Shown here: piece after piece, positions 1 to 8,030 of the stretch
Layout of the letters: the number at the start of each line of letters is the position of its first letter
Numbering within the stretch: the stretch's first letter is position 1
NCBI GenBank assembly: GCA_964604875.1
Contig: CAZSAC010000014.1
Coordinates: forward strand, 1 to 36,065
DNA length: 36,065 nt
Origin: JAVVSR01 sp964604875
GTDB lineage: Bacteria; Bacillota; Clostridia; Christensenellales; CAG-917
Reading direction: 5' to 3'
Translations under genes and position numbers: made by a program
The notes under the pieces: generated by a model
Database searches by the model: none
The model's input: the letters and a program-made list of their open reading frames with translations, nothing else
What the model was told of the DNA's origin: nothing

Positions 1-175
1 TGTAAAAAATGTTAAAAAAATCTAAAATGATAGAAAAATAATGTTTCCATGCAGAGCAAATTTTTCGTTGACTAATCAATTTTTAGATACCGTTAAATTT
101 TAGCCAACCTCGCTAATTCTACCGCTTTATTTGCAAATTATATTTCTTATTGTTATTTTTTTAACATTTTTTACA
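1..175. repeat. 21-bp perfect inverted repeat at window edge
   Basis: Bases 1-21 are the exact reverse complement of bases 155-175, with a T/A-rich arm containing TGTAAAAAATGTTA. The 133 bp between the arms has no convincing ORF. The arms are low-complexity, so chance is possible, but 21 of 21 matches is notable. The left arm starts at the first base of the window, so the repeat may extend further left. Confidence 0.45.
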
Positions 176-356
176 CGGCAAAATCCACTTTTTCAGTCAT
201 TATTTGTTGATGACCAAAAATGCAATTTATTCAACGTTTTTGATAGATAAAGTGCTTTTTGCGTATACATTTTTTAAATTTAGCCGTAGAAGAATTTATG
301 CAAAATTTATAAGTTTTAATTTAATGTTATTTTTGGGCTATTTTGACAAAATATAA

Positions 357-385
357 TTGACATTAAAAATCTAATTGATTATAAT
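357..385 (+). promoter_or_regulatory. SigA-type promoter of the 427 gene
   Basis: A perfect consensus pair: TTGACA (357-362), 17-bp spacer, TATAAT (380-385). The start codon is at 427, preceded by GGAG at 418-421. Apart from this promoter and the edge inverted repeat, nothing else is recognisable in the AT-rich 1-426 stretch. Confidence 0.8.
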
Positions 386-426
386 CTTAATATAATTTTG
401 ACAGAAATTATGCTTATGGAGTATTT

Positions 427-2193
427 ATGAAAAACGAAAAAAATGAAACTAAACTGGACGTTAGTTCAGCCGAGGTAGCTTCAAACGAAAAAACTTTAGA
501 AGCCGACGCCGTGACAAAAGCCACAAAAAAAACCGCCACCAAAAAAGCGGCTAGTCCTAAAAAGTCAACTGAAGCAAAAACCTCAAAGTCGGCTAAACAG
601 GCAGAACCCGTGGTTTCTACTGCATCGGATTCAATTTTAAATTCTTTGTACCCGTCATCCACAATATCCACGGCGGAAGGCACGATTGGCGCGACTCCCG
701 TGGCAGGGTTACCTATTGAGCTTTCACCTTTGACAAAAGAGGAAGCCAAAGTTGCTGTTCCCACTCAAACTATTATGGAGAATTCAACTTCATCTATCGA
801 CGCCGTTACAAATGAAAAAGATGACGTTATCGACGAAATTAAAAAAGAAAAAACCAAAAAACATTCGGAAAAAGAAAGCGAGAATGATTCTTCCAAAAAA
901 CCCGCCAAGCAAAAAAAATACAAAGACAGGATTATTGACGTAAAGCTTGACATTGACTCAAACATTGACGAAGTAAACAAACGCAACCTAGAAAGAGGCA
1001 GCAAAACTTCGGCGTTTAGGCTTTTTTGCAAGATTTTTGTTTGCGTATTATCAGGGCTTATTTGCGCCGCATCGGGATATCTTTTCTTGAAAGTTTTCGA
1101 CTTTAACAACCCGTCAGACCTCACGCGTCTGTATTTAGTTGCTCCTCTTGCGGGACAAATTGTTGTTGGAATTATCTTTATCACACTTATTTCTACAAGC
1201 CGTAAGCGTGTCCGTATTATCCAATACGTAGACGCAAGCGACATTACAAAAGCGCGCGCAGAAAGAGACGCAAAAAAGGCTGCCGAGTTGGAATTTTTCC
1301 AAAGAGTACAACTCTTACGTCCTGAAATTGACCCCACTATTTCCCCTACTCCCGTCAATTTTTCAATTGAAAGCTATTATGGCAAACCGGTAGAAGAAAT
1401 AAACGGAAAGCTTTATATGAATGTATCTCCATACGCTGAAACAATTAAGGCGTTGGAAGCTATGGGCGCGACAGATTTGGATTTGCTTAAGGTCAATATG
1501 GCTGGAAGCGATTTGTTCAACGAGATTTTAAATCAACCTCGCACACCTACGCTAAACCCCAAAGAAATTACGGTATATTTTATGTCCAAGCCCGGCGCCT
1601 ATACAATAAAGAAGCGCGGCGCTCTCAACTGGACGTTTAAATACAGTTTTAAATCTTTCGGCATTATTCGTGAAAGCAAAGACGGCTATAGCGTGTCAAT
1701 CAAATGCTATCCTGACGCCGCCATAAAGCTGAACGAAAAATATATGGCGCTTGAAGACAGCACATTCCCCAGCGGTCCATTATGGTTCTGCTTTACCGAA
1801 CTTAGAAATTTACCTCCAAGAGTGTGTAAATGGCTTATTGATACTTCTTTCCAAATTTCTCGTCTACAACAAATTAAGACAGATAAACTGCGCGATTTCA
1901 AAACGCCGGCTGATTTGGAAATTGATTTTCGTGACATTGCAGAAAGGTATAATAACGGTCAAAGCGTCTTGATATATCCTAAGTTCGCATTGATATTCTC
2001 AATCGGCGGAGAGGCAGATTTATCAACTTATTTGACTCGAAACGTTGAAGGTATGAATACCGACGAATACACTAAGGAATATTATTATAAGTTTAAAAAT
2101 AAGGATGTTGCAGTCAGTATGCTGACGGGCAAGGCAGCGTCGGAAGAAATGGTTGCCACCTTTATGGAGCACATTGAAGAAATCTTTATGTAA
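427..2193 (+). CDS. Hypothetical two-TM protein with charged N-terminal tail
   Basis: I do not recognise this 588-residue protein. Residues 1 to about 165 are low-complexity and rich in Lys, Ala, Ser, Thr and Glu, including AAKKAA-like stretches, and are probably disordered. Two hydrophobic helices follow at about 199-224 and 234-256 and form a hairpin, then a basic stretch (SRKRVRI). The remaining 330 or so residues look globular and mixed alpha/beta, with many aromatic residues (YPKFALIFSIGG near the end). No signal peptide is seen, so both ends are probably cytoplasmic. The gene is monocistronic: a perfect SigA promoter lies upstream, a ribosome site GGAG sits five bases before ATG, and a strong terminator follows. 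The C-terminal domain could bind a ligand or cell-envelope partner, but no function can be assigned. Confidence 0.85.
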   Translation: MKNEKNETKLDVSSAEVASNEKTLEADAVTKATKKTATKKAASPKKSTEAKTSKSAKQAEPVVSTASDSILNSLYPSSTISTAEGTIGATPVAGLPIELSPLTKEEAKVAVPTQTIMENSTSSIDAVTNEKDDVIDEIKKEKTKKHSEKESENDSSKKPAKQKKYKDRIIDVKLDIDSNIDEVNKRNLERGSKTSAFRLFCKIFVCVLSGLICAASGYLFLKVFDFNNPSDLTRLYLVAPLAGQIVVGIIFITLISTSRKRVRIIQYVDASDITKARAERDAKKAAELEFFQRVQLLRPEIDPTISPTPVNFSIESYYGKPVEEINGKLYMNVSPYAETIKALEAMGATDLDLLKVNMAGSDLFNEILNQPRTPTLNPKEITVYFMSKPGAYTIKKRGALNWTFKYSFKSFGIIRESKDGYSVSIKCYPDAAIKLNEKYMALEDSTFPSGPLWFCFTELRNLPPRVCKWLIDTSFQISRLQQIKTDKLRDFKTPADLEIDFRDIAERYNNGQSVLIYPKFALIFSIGGEADLSTYLTRNVEGMNTDEYTKEYYYKFKNKDVAVSMLTGKAASEEMVATFMEHIEEIFM

Positions 2194-2206
2194 AAATTAG
2201 CACAAA

Positions 2207-2230
2207 AAACCTCCGATTTTTCGGAGGTTT
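2207..2230. terminator. Bidirectional intrinsic terminator
   Basis: A 10-bp perfect stem (AAACCTCCGA with TCGGAGGTTT) and a TTTT loop, with T-runs after the stem on both strands. It separates the convergent 427 gene and the minus-strand CDF operon, and can stop transcription from either side. Confidence 0.85.
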
Positions 2231-2277
2231 TTTTATTGTGTCAAGCTGTAAATTTAATCTAAAACTTTTGGTATAAA

Positions 2278-3441
2278 TCAAATAAAGCTGTTGTCTACAT
2301 TAATCACAAAATAATAAGTATTTCCGTCGCTAAGTTTTCCTTCAAGATATTCCCTTATCTCTCGTATGGAAAATTTCTTTCCTCTTGGCACAACCACGTC
2401 AAATAAAACGTTGGTATGCGTTGCCCCCTTTACTAGCCTGAAATCGTGTATGGTCAAATCCTTATCCAGCTCAACCAAAGACTTAATAACTTGCTCTTTA
2501 AGTTTGTTTGTTTCGGGGTCGTCTATTGCGACAGGGTCCATATGAATAACAAGGTGAATATTCATATCATTTAAAAAATCTCGCTCGATATTATCGATAT
2601 GGTCGTGAATGTCCATTACGTCGTCATGTGAGTCAACCTCCACGTGAACAGACGCAAAGCAAATTGCAGGACCATAGCTGTGAATCATTAAATCGTGGAA
2701 ACCATAAACAATGGCGTAACTATGAAGCTTTGACGCGATTTTATCAACAAACACTTTATCGGGCGCATTGCCAATTAAAGGGTTTATGATGTCTTTTAGC
2801 ATCTTAAAGCTTGAAATAATGATAAACAAAGAAACTGCAATGCCCATATAACCATCGACGTTATAGCCTGTCGCGCCAATGATTATTGTTGATAAAAGCA
2901 CCGCCACAGTGGTAATAACGTCGTTACGGCTGTCAGCCGCGGTAGCGTTAAGCGTATCTGAATTTATGGATTTTGCAAAGTTTTTATAAAGCAAGCCCTG
3001 AAATAATTTGCCCAAAATTGCAATCACCAGAACAATGTAGGTATAAATTGAAACCGTAATTTCACTGCCGTTGATTACCTTTTCTATACTGCTTTTCATC
3101 AAAAACAGCCCAATAATCAACACCAAGATAGAAATAAACATTCCCGCAATATATTCATATCTTGCGTGTCCATACGGATGCTCGCTGTCTGCCGGACGAC
3201 TTGAAAGCTTAAAGCCAACTAAGGTTACAACCGACGCGCCCGCATCCGATAAGTTGTTGATTGCGTCCGCAATGATTGATACGCTCCCCGCAAGAATACC
3301 CACAATAATCTTCATTGCGCAAAGCAAAATATTGGTTATAATGCCAAAAATTCCCGCAACAATTCCATAGCGAAAACGAACCTCCGATTCGGAGGTTTTT
3401 TGATAGTCTTTTATAAAAGTTTTCTTAAAACGCTCAAACAT
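2278..3441 (-). CDS. CDF-family cation efflux transporter, MntE-like
   Basis: A 387-residue cation diffusion facilitator: a membrane antiporter exporting a divalent metal in exchange for protons. It has about six TM helices (residues 25-215), the family motif SDAGAS in TM2, the loop HPYGHARYEY (88-97), and a cytoplasmic C-terminal dimerisation domain with His/Asp pairs. Aligned by eye to YiiP, the transport-site residues are N62, D66 (TM2) and D170, D174 (TM5). This N-D-D-D set is described for the manganese exporter MntE, whereas zinc exporters use D/H-D-H-D, so Mn2+ efflux is favoured. It starts three bases after the stop of the upstream zinc-ribbon gene with no clear Shine-Dalgarno, implying translational coupling. 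No yybP-type Mn riboswitch is visible before it. Metal identity is inference. Confidence 0.92.
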   Translation of the reverse strand: MFERFKKTFIKDYQKTSESEVRFRYGIVAGIFGIITNILLCAMKIIVGILAGSVSIIADAINNLSDAGASVVTLVGFKLSSRPADSEHPYGHARYEYIAGMFISILVLIIGLFLMKSSIEKVINGSEITVSIYTYIVLVIAILGKLFQGLLYKNFAKSINSDTLNATAADSRNDVITTVAVLLSTIIIGATGYNVDGYMGIAVSLFIIISSFKMLKDIINPLIGNAPDKVFVDKIASKLHSYAIVYGFHDLMIHSYGPAICFASVHVEVDSHDDVMDIHDHIDNIERDFLNDMNIHLVIHMDPVAIDDPETNKLKEQVIKSLVELDKDLTIHDFRLVKGATHTNVLFDVVVPRGKKFSIREIREYLEGKLSDGNTYYFVINVDNSFI

Positions 3442-3444
3442 AAA

Positions 3445-4347
3445 TTAAATAATCCAACAATCCCCTTCGTCATCTTTTTTTTCGTTCTTCGTTTCCTTAG
3501 GCTTATCGGGGACATCCTTTTTTTCTTCTTTCACTTCTATACTATGCTTTGATACAGTTTGGGTTTCCTGCGCCCTGACAACAGCTTCTTCAGTTTCTTT
3601 AGGCGCATCGACAACCAAAGAACCCTCGCTGTCGCAGCACAAATTGCACTTTTCCGTTTTTTTAACTATAACACTTTGTTCAGCCTTTTCAGAAATCGCC
3701 TCCGAAACCTCTTTAACATAATTTTCATCTTTGGATTTTCTCTCATATAACTCAACAAGATTATGAAGCTCTTTCATCTTTTCATAATCCCTGTAGCCCT
3801 TGTATGCCGCATATGCAACAACCAGTAAAGCAAAAATAATAAATACCGCTTTATACTCATTGGATATTTCTACTGTAATGATTGACATTCCGATTCCAAC
3901 CGCAAAGCCCAGCGATATAAGCAACCGATTTTTTTTGGTGAGTTTATCGGGAAGGATTAATGGAAGCGCGTCAAAACAAATATAAAAAACCGAAACACAA
4001 ACGAATATCCCCTCAAAAACTAACCCGATTATTCGCATTGCGGAATTCTCGCTGTATTTGAAAAACGACGATAGCAATACCAACGCGATAATACTTACGG
4101 TCAAAAGTGAATAACGTTTAAAAAAGTTTTCGCGCGCAGTTTGAGCGTCGCGCTTAGCGCAAGTTACACACTTTTTGAAAAAGGTAACTTTTTCTAATCC
4201 CGAAAGCTCCTTCCCGCAACGAATGCATTTAGAAGTTATATCTAACGATGCGCCTAAAACCTTAGACGCGCTGATATTTGGAATTTTATTTAAAATAGCT
4301 GCAACCTTTTCTTCTTCAGAAAGAGGGGGTGTCTTTTTATTTGCCAT
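3445..4347 (-). CDS. Zinc-ribbon membrane protein, WII C-terminus (paralog 1)
   Basis: A 300-residue protein of unrecognised family. N-terminal helix, then a zinc-ribbon with C41xxC44 and C60xxC63 (CIRCG and CVTCAKR), four hydrophobic helices between about 80 and 185, then a long charged Lys/Glu-rich cytoplasmic tail ending DDEGDCWII. The tail has three extra cysteines (CNLCC). The adjacent 4398-5135 gene has the same layout and the same last three residues, so the two are tandem duplicates. It lies immediately upstream of the CDF transporter with a 3-base gap and has its own promoter, so the pair is probably co-transcribed and the protein may work with metal export. That link is inference from context. 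The start has a TGAGGT ribosome site. Confidence 0.85.
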   Translation of the reverse strand: MANKKTPPLSEEEKVAAILNKIPNISASKVLGASLDITSKCIRCGKELSGLEKVTFFKKCVTCAKRDAQTARENFFKRYSLLTVSIIALVLLSSFFKYSENSAMRIIGLVFEGIFVCVSVFYICFDALPLILPDKLTKKNRLLISLGFAVGIGMSIITVEISNEYKAVFIIFALLVVAYAAYKGYRDYEKMKELHNLVELYERKSKDENYVKEVSEAISEKAEQSVIVKKTEKCNLCCDSEGSLVVDAPKETEEAVVRAQETQTVSKHSIEVKEEKKDVPDKPKETKNEKKDDEGDCWII

Positions 4348-4364
4348 AATAACCTCATTTAGGA

Positions 4365-4393
4365 ATTATAACACAGTATCGTCAAAATTTCAA
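4365..4393 (-). promoter_or_regulatory. Promoter of the zinc-ribbon/CDF operon
   Basis: On the minus strand TTGAAA (4388-4393), 17-bp spacer, TATAAT (4365-4370). The start codon at 4347 follows 18 bases downstream of the -10 box. It sits at the 3' end of the upstream paralog, giving the 4347 gene and the CDF gene their own expression in addition to readthrough. Confidence 0.7.
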
Positions 4394-4397
4394 TAGT

Positions 4398-5135
4398 TTA
4401 AATAATCCATAATTCTTCTTCTTTGAGTTCTTCTTCTATCTCGCCTTTTATCTCACTATCTACCTGCTCGTTTAAACTATTGTTTTCTGACGCATTTTGT
4501 CCCTCTATGGTGTCAGTTTTATCTGCAAGCTCACTGTTCCTTGACTCAAGCATAAACAAACGGTCAAAGCTTTCAAAATTGTCTTTCAGATTTTTATGGT
4601 TTTTTATATCTCGATAAATCAGATAACAAAAGCCTCCCAAAAAAAGCAGTCTGGATATTGTAGGAAAAAAAATCATCAAGCCCAAAAACGCTAATATAGG
4701 TAAATCCATAAAAATATAGCTTATTACTTTATCGCTACCTCGGATTTTGCGTTTTTTCCGTTTTCCCAACTCATTTAAAATAATCTTTCGATATAAATAT
4801 AAAAACAAAGAAAAAAGCAACCCAACAACCACCATCTGCATTATCGGGTTTTTGATTTTATTCAGAAGGTCAAAAGCAAGTATTGAGCCTATAAATACCA
4901 AAATAATAAAAAAGTATTTTTTAAGCGCTCTTTCACGGAAAGTATCCACCTCGCGCTTTGCGCAGCTTCGGCAATAGCCATATTTTACGCTTTCCAATTC
5001 CGAAAGCGTTGCGCCGCACCTAATACACTTTGTCGGAGCTTTAATTGCTTTTATGGCAGAAACTCCAACCGAGGTTTTGGCAAGAATTTCCAAAGCTCTC
5101 TTTTCCTGCTTTTCAAACAAAAAATTTTTTCTCAT
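4398..5135 (-). CDS. Zinc-ribbon membrane protein, WII C-terminus (paralog 2)
   Basis: A 245-residue paralog of the neighbouring 3445-4347 gene. The N-terminal segment is helical, followed by a zinc-ribbon with C37xxC40 and C55xxC58 (CIRCG, CRSCAKRE), about four TM helices at 70-185 separated by a basic loop (GKRKKRKIRG), and an acidic tail ending KEEELWII. The match to the paralog covers the zinc-ribbon, the topology and the final W-I-I, while the tails differ in sequence. The conserved free C-terminus suggests a recognition signal for a partner or a protease, but this is inference. The gene has its own promoter at 5153-5181, and no terminator separates it from the next gene. Family unknown. 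Confidence 0.83.
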   Translation of the reverse strand: MRKNFLFEKQEKRALEILAKTSVGVSAIKAIKAPTKCIRCGATLSELESVKYGYCRSCAKREVDTFRERALKKYFFIILVFIGSILAFDLLNKIKNPIMQMVVVGLLFSLFLYLYRKIILNELGKRKKRKIRGSDKVISYIFMDLPILAFLGLMIFFPTISRLLFLGGFCYLIYRDIKNHKNLKDNFESFDRLFMLESRNSELADKTDTIEGQNASENNSLNEQVDSEIKGEIEEELKEEELWII

Positions 5136-5152
5136 ATTTATCCCTTACGTTA

Positions 5153-5181
5153 ATTATAATATGAAAACCACTTTTTTTCAA
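5153..5181 (-). promoter_or_regulatory. Promoter of zinc-ribbon paralog 2
   Basis: Minus strand TTGAAA (5176-5181), 17-bp spacer, TATAAT (5153-5158), 18 bases before the start codon at 5135. Both boxes and the spacing to the start equal those of the paralog's promoter at 4365-4393, so the promoter was probably duplicated with the gene. Confidence 0.7.
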
Positions 5182-5198
5182 TATCTTTTGTATTTTAT

Positions 5199-5228
5199 TT
5201 GCTAAATCGTTATTAGGTACTGTATAAT
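5199..5228 (+). promoter_or_regulatory. Promoter of the DUF5058 operon
   Basis: TTGCTA (5199-5204), 18-bp spacer, TATAAT (5223-5228). It stands back to back with the divergent promoter at 5153-5181. An in-frame upstream start at 5228 would overlap this -10 box, so translation must begin further down, at 5273. Confidence 0.6.
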
Positions 5229-5272
5229 TGATTTATTGCTTTAAACAACTAAATTACGGTAGGAGAGATTTT

Positions 5273-6097
5273 ATGTTAAATGTTTTCACCCCCGCCTTAA
5301 GCGTCGCTAATGTCGAAAGCCCTTGGCTATACGCCTTATTCGCTTTCGTTATTGCGTTTGTAATTGCGCAATGCTTGTATTATTTAATCAAATCATTGCG
5401 TCGAGCGAAGGCGCTCAATATGGATATGACAAAAATAAAACAAGTCATTATCCGTTCGTTATCATTTTCAATTTTACCCTCCATCGGTATTTTTATTGGA
5501 GTCGTCACCCTTATCGGAGCGTTAGGCACTCCTTTGCCTGCAATCCGCCTATCAATTATCGGAGCGTTACAATACGAGGCGATGGCTGCGGGCTGGGCAG
5601 CAGACGCAATCACGGGGGCAGAAGGCGGCTTAGGCGCGTTGGCAGGCAACATTACCGGGACGCAATATGTCACCATCGCCACCGCAATGACAATCGGCAT
5701 CATTTGGGGACCTTTATTTATGCTGTTTTTATACAAAAAGTTTCAACCAAAGATGAATAAAGTTTCCACAAGCAGCGGTAGCAGATGGAACGATATTATG
5801 TTCGGCGCGGTTTTCGTTGGTATGGTTATGTCGTTTTTATGCGTGGCAGTTGCGGGCGCTATTAAAAATCCCACCAGCCTATACGGTTATATCAACCTGA
5901 TTGCCGTTGTAGTATCAGCATTGATTATGTGGATTTGCGATTTTATTGTGAAAAAGTATAAACAAAACTGGCTGGAAAACTTTAGTCTTGCGCTTTCGAT
6001 GATTGCGGGTATGTCAGTTGTTGCAATTTTAAGCTATAACTTCCCTGCTCCGGTAGTCGATGCCGCAAGTTCTGCGCTTGTTGCGCTTGTTATGTGA
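5273..6097 (+). CDS. DUF5058-family membrane protein
   Basis: A 274-residue integral membrane protein with about seven hydrophobic helices, resembling the Bacillota family DUF5058, whose function is not established. Features include a Gly/Ala-rich central stretch (AAGWAADAITGAEGGLGALA) and the segment NITGTQYVTIATAMTIGIIW, which could form a substrate path. I chose the ATG at 5273 because AGGAGAG lies at 5261-5267. An upstream in-frame start at 5228 overlaps the promoter -10 box. The next gene follows after eight bases and is also a membrane protein, so the two may form one transporter. That is inference from adjacency; substrate unknown. Confidence 0.85.
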   Translation: MLNVFTPALSVANVESPWLYALFAFVIAFVIAQCLYYLIKSLRRAKALNMDMTKIKQVIIRSLSFSILPSIGIFIGVVTLIGALGTPLPAIRLSIIGALQYEAMAAGWAADAITGAEGGLGALAGNITGTQYVTIATAMTIGIIWGPLFMLFLYKKFQPKMNKVSTSSGSRWNDIMFGAVFVGMVMSFLCVAVAGAIKNPTSLYGYINLIAVVVSALIMWICDFIVKKYKQNWLENFSLALSMIAGMSVVAILSYNFPAPVVDAASSALVALVM

Positions 6098-6105
6098 GGT
6101 GAATT

Positions 6106-6873
6106 ATGGATTACGTTACTTTAAATGAGAAAGCTCACCGTCTGGGACGTTTTTGGATGGGCGCGGCAATAATTATGATGCTCGCAGTACCCGTTTGTTG
6201 CGGGATTATCACAAAATCATCTGTCGACTGGGAAGCCTTTTTCTCTGTTGGCGTTTTTTGGACGTTGATTTTACTTTATGTTCCCACAGCCGTGGGCGAA
6301 ATATTTTTATATTCAAATATGATAGGAACAGACGGTATGTATTTAGCTTTTGTTACGGGGAACTTGTCTAACCTTAAAATCCCTTGCGTGGTAAACGCGC
6401 GTGAAATTGTTGGAGCGCCTTTAGGCTCTGAGGAAAACGACGTTGCGTCTACCATTTCAATCGCCGTATCCTCGATTTTGACGGTTGTCGTCATTGCTGT
6501 CGGAATAGTATTATTAAAAGTATCCGGTCTTTCGGATTATCTCCAAAACGCCGAATATATGAAGTCGGCATTCGGGACGGTAGTATTTGCCCTGTTTGGC
6601 GCGCTTGGCGGCAAATATTTGGTAAAATATCCCAAAATTGCGCTTATCCCCGCTTTGCTTCTTTTAGTCTTATCCTTGTTTATGGCAAGCAGTATTTTGC
6701 TTTTTGTAAGCGTTATCGCTTGCGTATACACGGCGTATAAGCTCTACTACAACAATATCAAAGCAGAAGACAGCGCAAACAATTTACGCAAAGCTTACGG
6801 CTATTCAGAAATTGAACAGAAAGAACTTATCCCAGAAGAAAAAACCAACCTTGAAAAGGAGGATTTACTATGA
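6106..6873 (+). CDS. Membrane protein partner of the DUF5058 protein
   Basis: A 255-residue membrane protein with about seven hydrophobic helices and a charged cytoplasmic C-terminus (about 210-255) ending EKTNLEKEDLL. Its ribosome site GAGGTG overlaps the stop region of the upstream gene, and its own end overlaps the following cyclophilin gene by four bases (ATGA), so the three are co-translated. The pairing with the upstream membrane protein suggests a two-subunit permease or channel. The segment YVPTAVGEIFLYSNMIGTDG, with a Glu inside a hydrophobic context, could be functional. I recognise no named family with certainty. Confidence 0.8.
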   Translation: MDYVTLNEKAHRLGRFWMGAAIIMMLAVPVCCGIITKSSVDWEAFFSVGVFWTLILLYVPTAVGEIFLYSNMIGTDGMYLAFVTGNLSNLKIPCVVNAREIVGAPLGSEENDVASTISIAVSSILTVVVIAVGIVLLKVSGLSDYLQNAEYMKSAFGTVVFALFGALGGKYLVKYPKIALIPALLLLVLSLFMASSILLFVSVIACVYTAYKLYYNNIKAEDSANNLRKAYGYSEIEQKELIPEEKTNLEKEDLL

Positions 6874-7376
6874 GTAAAATTTCCATAATACTAGACGACG
6901 GAAGAAAAATTAATTTGGAGCTTGATGATAAGTCCGCCCCAATTTCTGCGCAAAACTTTTTGGATTTGGTCAAACAAAAATATTTCGACGGGCTTTGTTT
7001 TCACCGTTGCATAAATAATTTTATGATTCAAGGCGGAGGCTTTTTTGCCGACGGAAAAGGCTTGAAAGAGAAAAATGGAGCTAAAACCATTAAAGGCGAA
7101 TTTCGTTCAAACGGAGTTGCGAACCCAATAAAACACGGGTTGGGCGTCATATCAATGGCTCGCACAAATCAGCCAAACAGCGCAAGCAGTCAGTTTTTCC
7201 TTTGCTCGGGCGACTGCGCCTTTTTAGACGGTCAATACGCCGCCTTTGGCAAAACCACCGATGAAGAAAGCAATCAAGTTATTTTGGATATTGCCAAAGT
7301 AAAAACTCACAGTTGGATGTATTACGACGATATTCCGGATGTTCCGATAGTTATATCTACTATTGAAATTTTATAG
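6870..7376 (+). CDS. Cyclophilin-type peptidyl-prolyl isomerase
   Basis: A 168-residue single-domain cyclophilin catalysing cis/trans isomerisation of prolyl bonds. There is no signal peptide, so it is cytoplasmic. Landmarks: FHRCINNFMIQGGG with the catalytic Arg, ISMARTNQPNSASSQFFL with the substrate-binding Ser/Gln/Phe residues, and LDGQYAAFGKT. The start overlaps the previous gene by four bases (ATGA), and a GGAGG ribosome site lies inside that gene's end, which suggests coupling. A terminator follows at 7401-7425. A role in folding the upstream membrane proteins is possible but not shown. Confidence 0.93.
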   Translation: MSKISIILDDGRKINLELDDKSAPISAQNFLDLVKQKYFDGLCFHRCINNFMIQGGGFFADGKGLKEKNGAKTIKGEFRSNGVANPIKHGLGVISMARTNQPNSASSQFFLCSGDCAFLDGQYAAFGKTTDEESNQVILDIAKVKTHSWMYYDDIPDVPIVISTIEIL

Positions 7377-7400
7377 CAATTTAAATTAAAGCTAAACTTA

Positions 7401-7425
7401 AAGCGGGCTCATTTTGAGTCCGCTT
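7401..7425 (+). terminator. Intrinsic terminator after the cyclophilin gene
   Basis: A 10-bp stem with one G-T pair (AAGCGGGCTC with GAGTCCGCTT), a 5-base loop, then TTCATTTTT. It separates the plus-strand operon from the convergent TetR gene. Confidence 0.75.
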
Positions 7426-7453
7426 TTCATTTTTAATTCGTTATTCTAATTTT

Positions 7454-8014
7454 CTAGTCTTTCTTCATCCTTTGAACGGCTAGGTCAACCAACCCTTGCA
7501 TCATTCTGCTTAGCCGTGTTATAAACGAATCTATTTCTTCCACCATTCCGTTATCCATCCATTGCACCATAAGAGCAACATATGTGAGCGTAAAATAGTT
7601 GGCGATAAACTCAATATCTGCGCTGTCGATTACCACATAAACAGATTTCTGTATAACGTGGTCGTGGATTACGCCGTATATCGCGCTGTATACAAATTTT
7701 TCAACGTATTCCCTTCCAAGTGATTTAAACGCGCTTAGCGTTACGTCTCTGTTTGCATAGAGGTAGCGCATAATAACGTCAATCGCGTTGGATGTGGATA
7801 AGCGTCTGACGTCTCCAACCACTTGCTGAGTTTCAAAGATATACAACCACTCAAAAAGTTCTTTAATATCCTTGAAATGATAGTAGAAGGTCTGCCGATT
7901 ATATCCGCAGTTGGCAACGATACGGTCAATCGTAATTTTATTAAATGGCAATTCAGCCATCAAGGCTTTTAGCGAATATGCCATTGCTTTTTTGGTTGTA
8001 ATTGAGTGTCCCAT
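7454..8014 (-). CDS. TetR-family transcriptional regulator
   Basis: A 186-residue TetR-type repressor. The N-terminal HTH is clear: ITIDRIVANCGYNRQTFYYH followed by FKDIKELFEWL. The C-terminal helical region resembles the TetR_C_8 type seen in DhaS-like regulators and probably binds a ligand and dimerises. It is the second gene of a queH-tetR operon, separated by 16 bases, with a GGGAGGT ribosome site. No palindromic operator stands out near the queH promoter, so its target and effector are unknown. The queH link may be incidental. Confidence 0.88.
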   Translation of the reverse strand: MGHSITTKKAMAYSLKALMAELPFNKITIDRIVANCGYNRQTFYYHFKDIKELFEWLYIFETQQVVGDVRRLSTSNAIDVIMRYLYANRDVTLSAFKSLGREYVEKFVYSAIYGVIHDHVIQKSVYVVIDSADIEFIANYFTLTYVALMVQWMDNGMVEEIDSFITRLSRMMQGLVDLAVQRMKKD

Positions 8015-8030
8015 AATTACCTCCCCATTT

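Noticed and set aside
765..1358. Large minus-strand frame opposite the 427 gene
   Set aside because: It shadows a gene with promoter, ribosome site and terminator, and its product shows no family motif.
3442..3444. Mn riboswitch (yybP type) before the CDF gene
   Set aside because: Only three bases separate the genes, so there is no room for a leader RNA.
5228..5272. Earlier in-frame start of the DUF5058 gene
   Set aside because: It overlaps the -10 box and has no ribosome site; AGGAGAG supports ATG at 5273.
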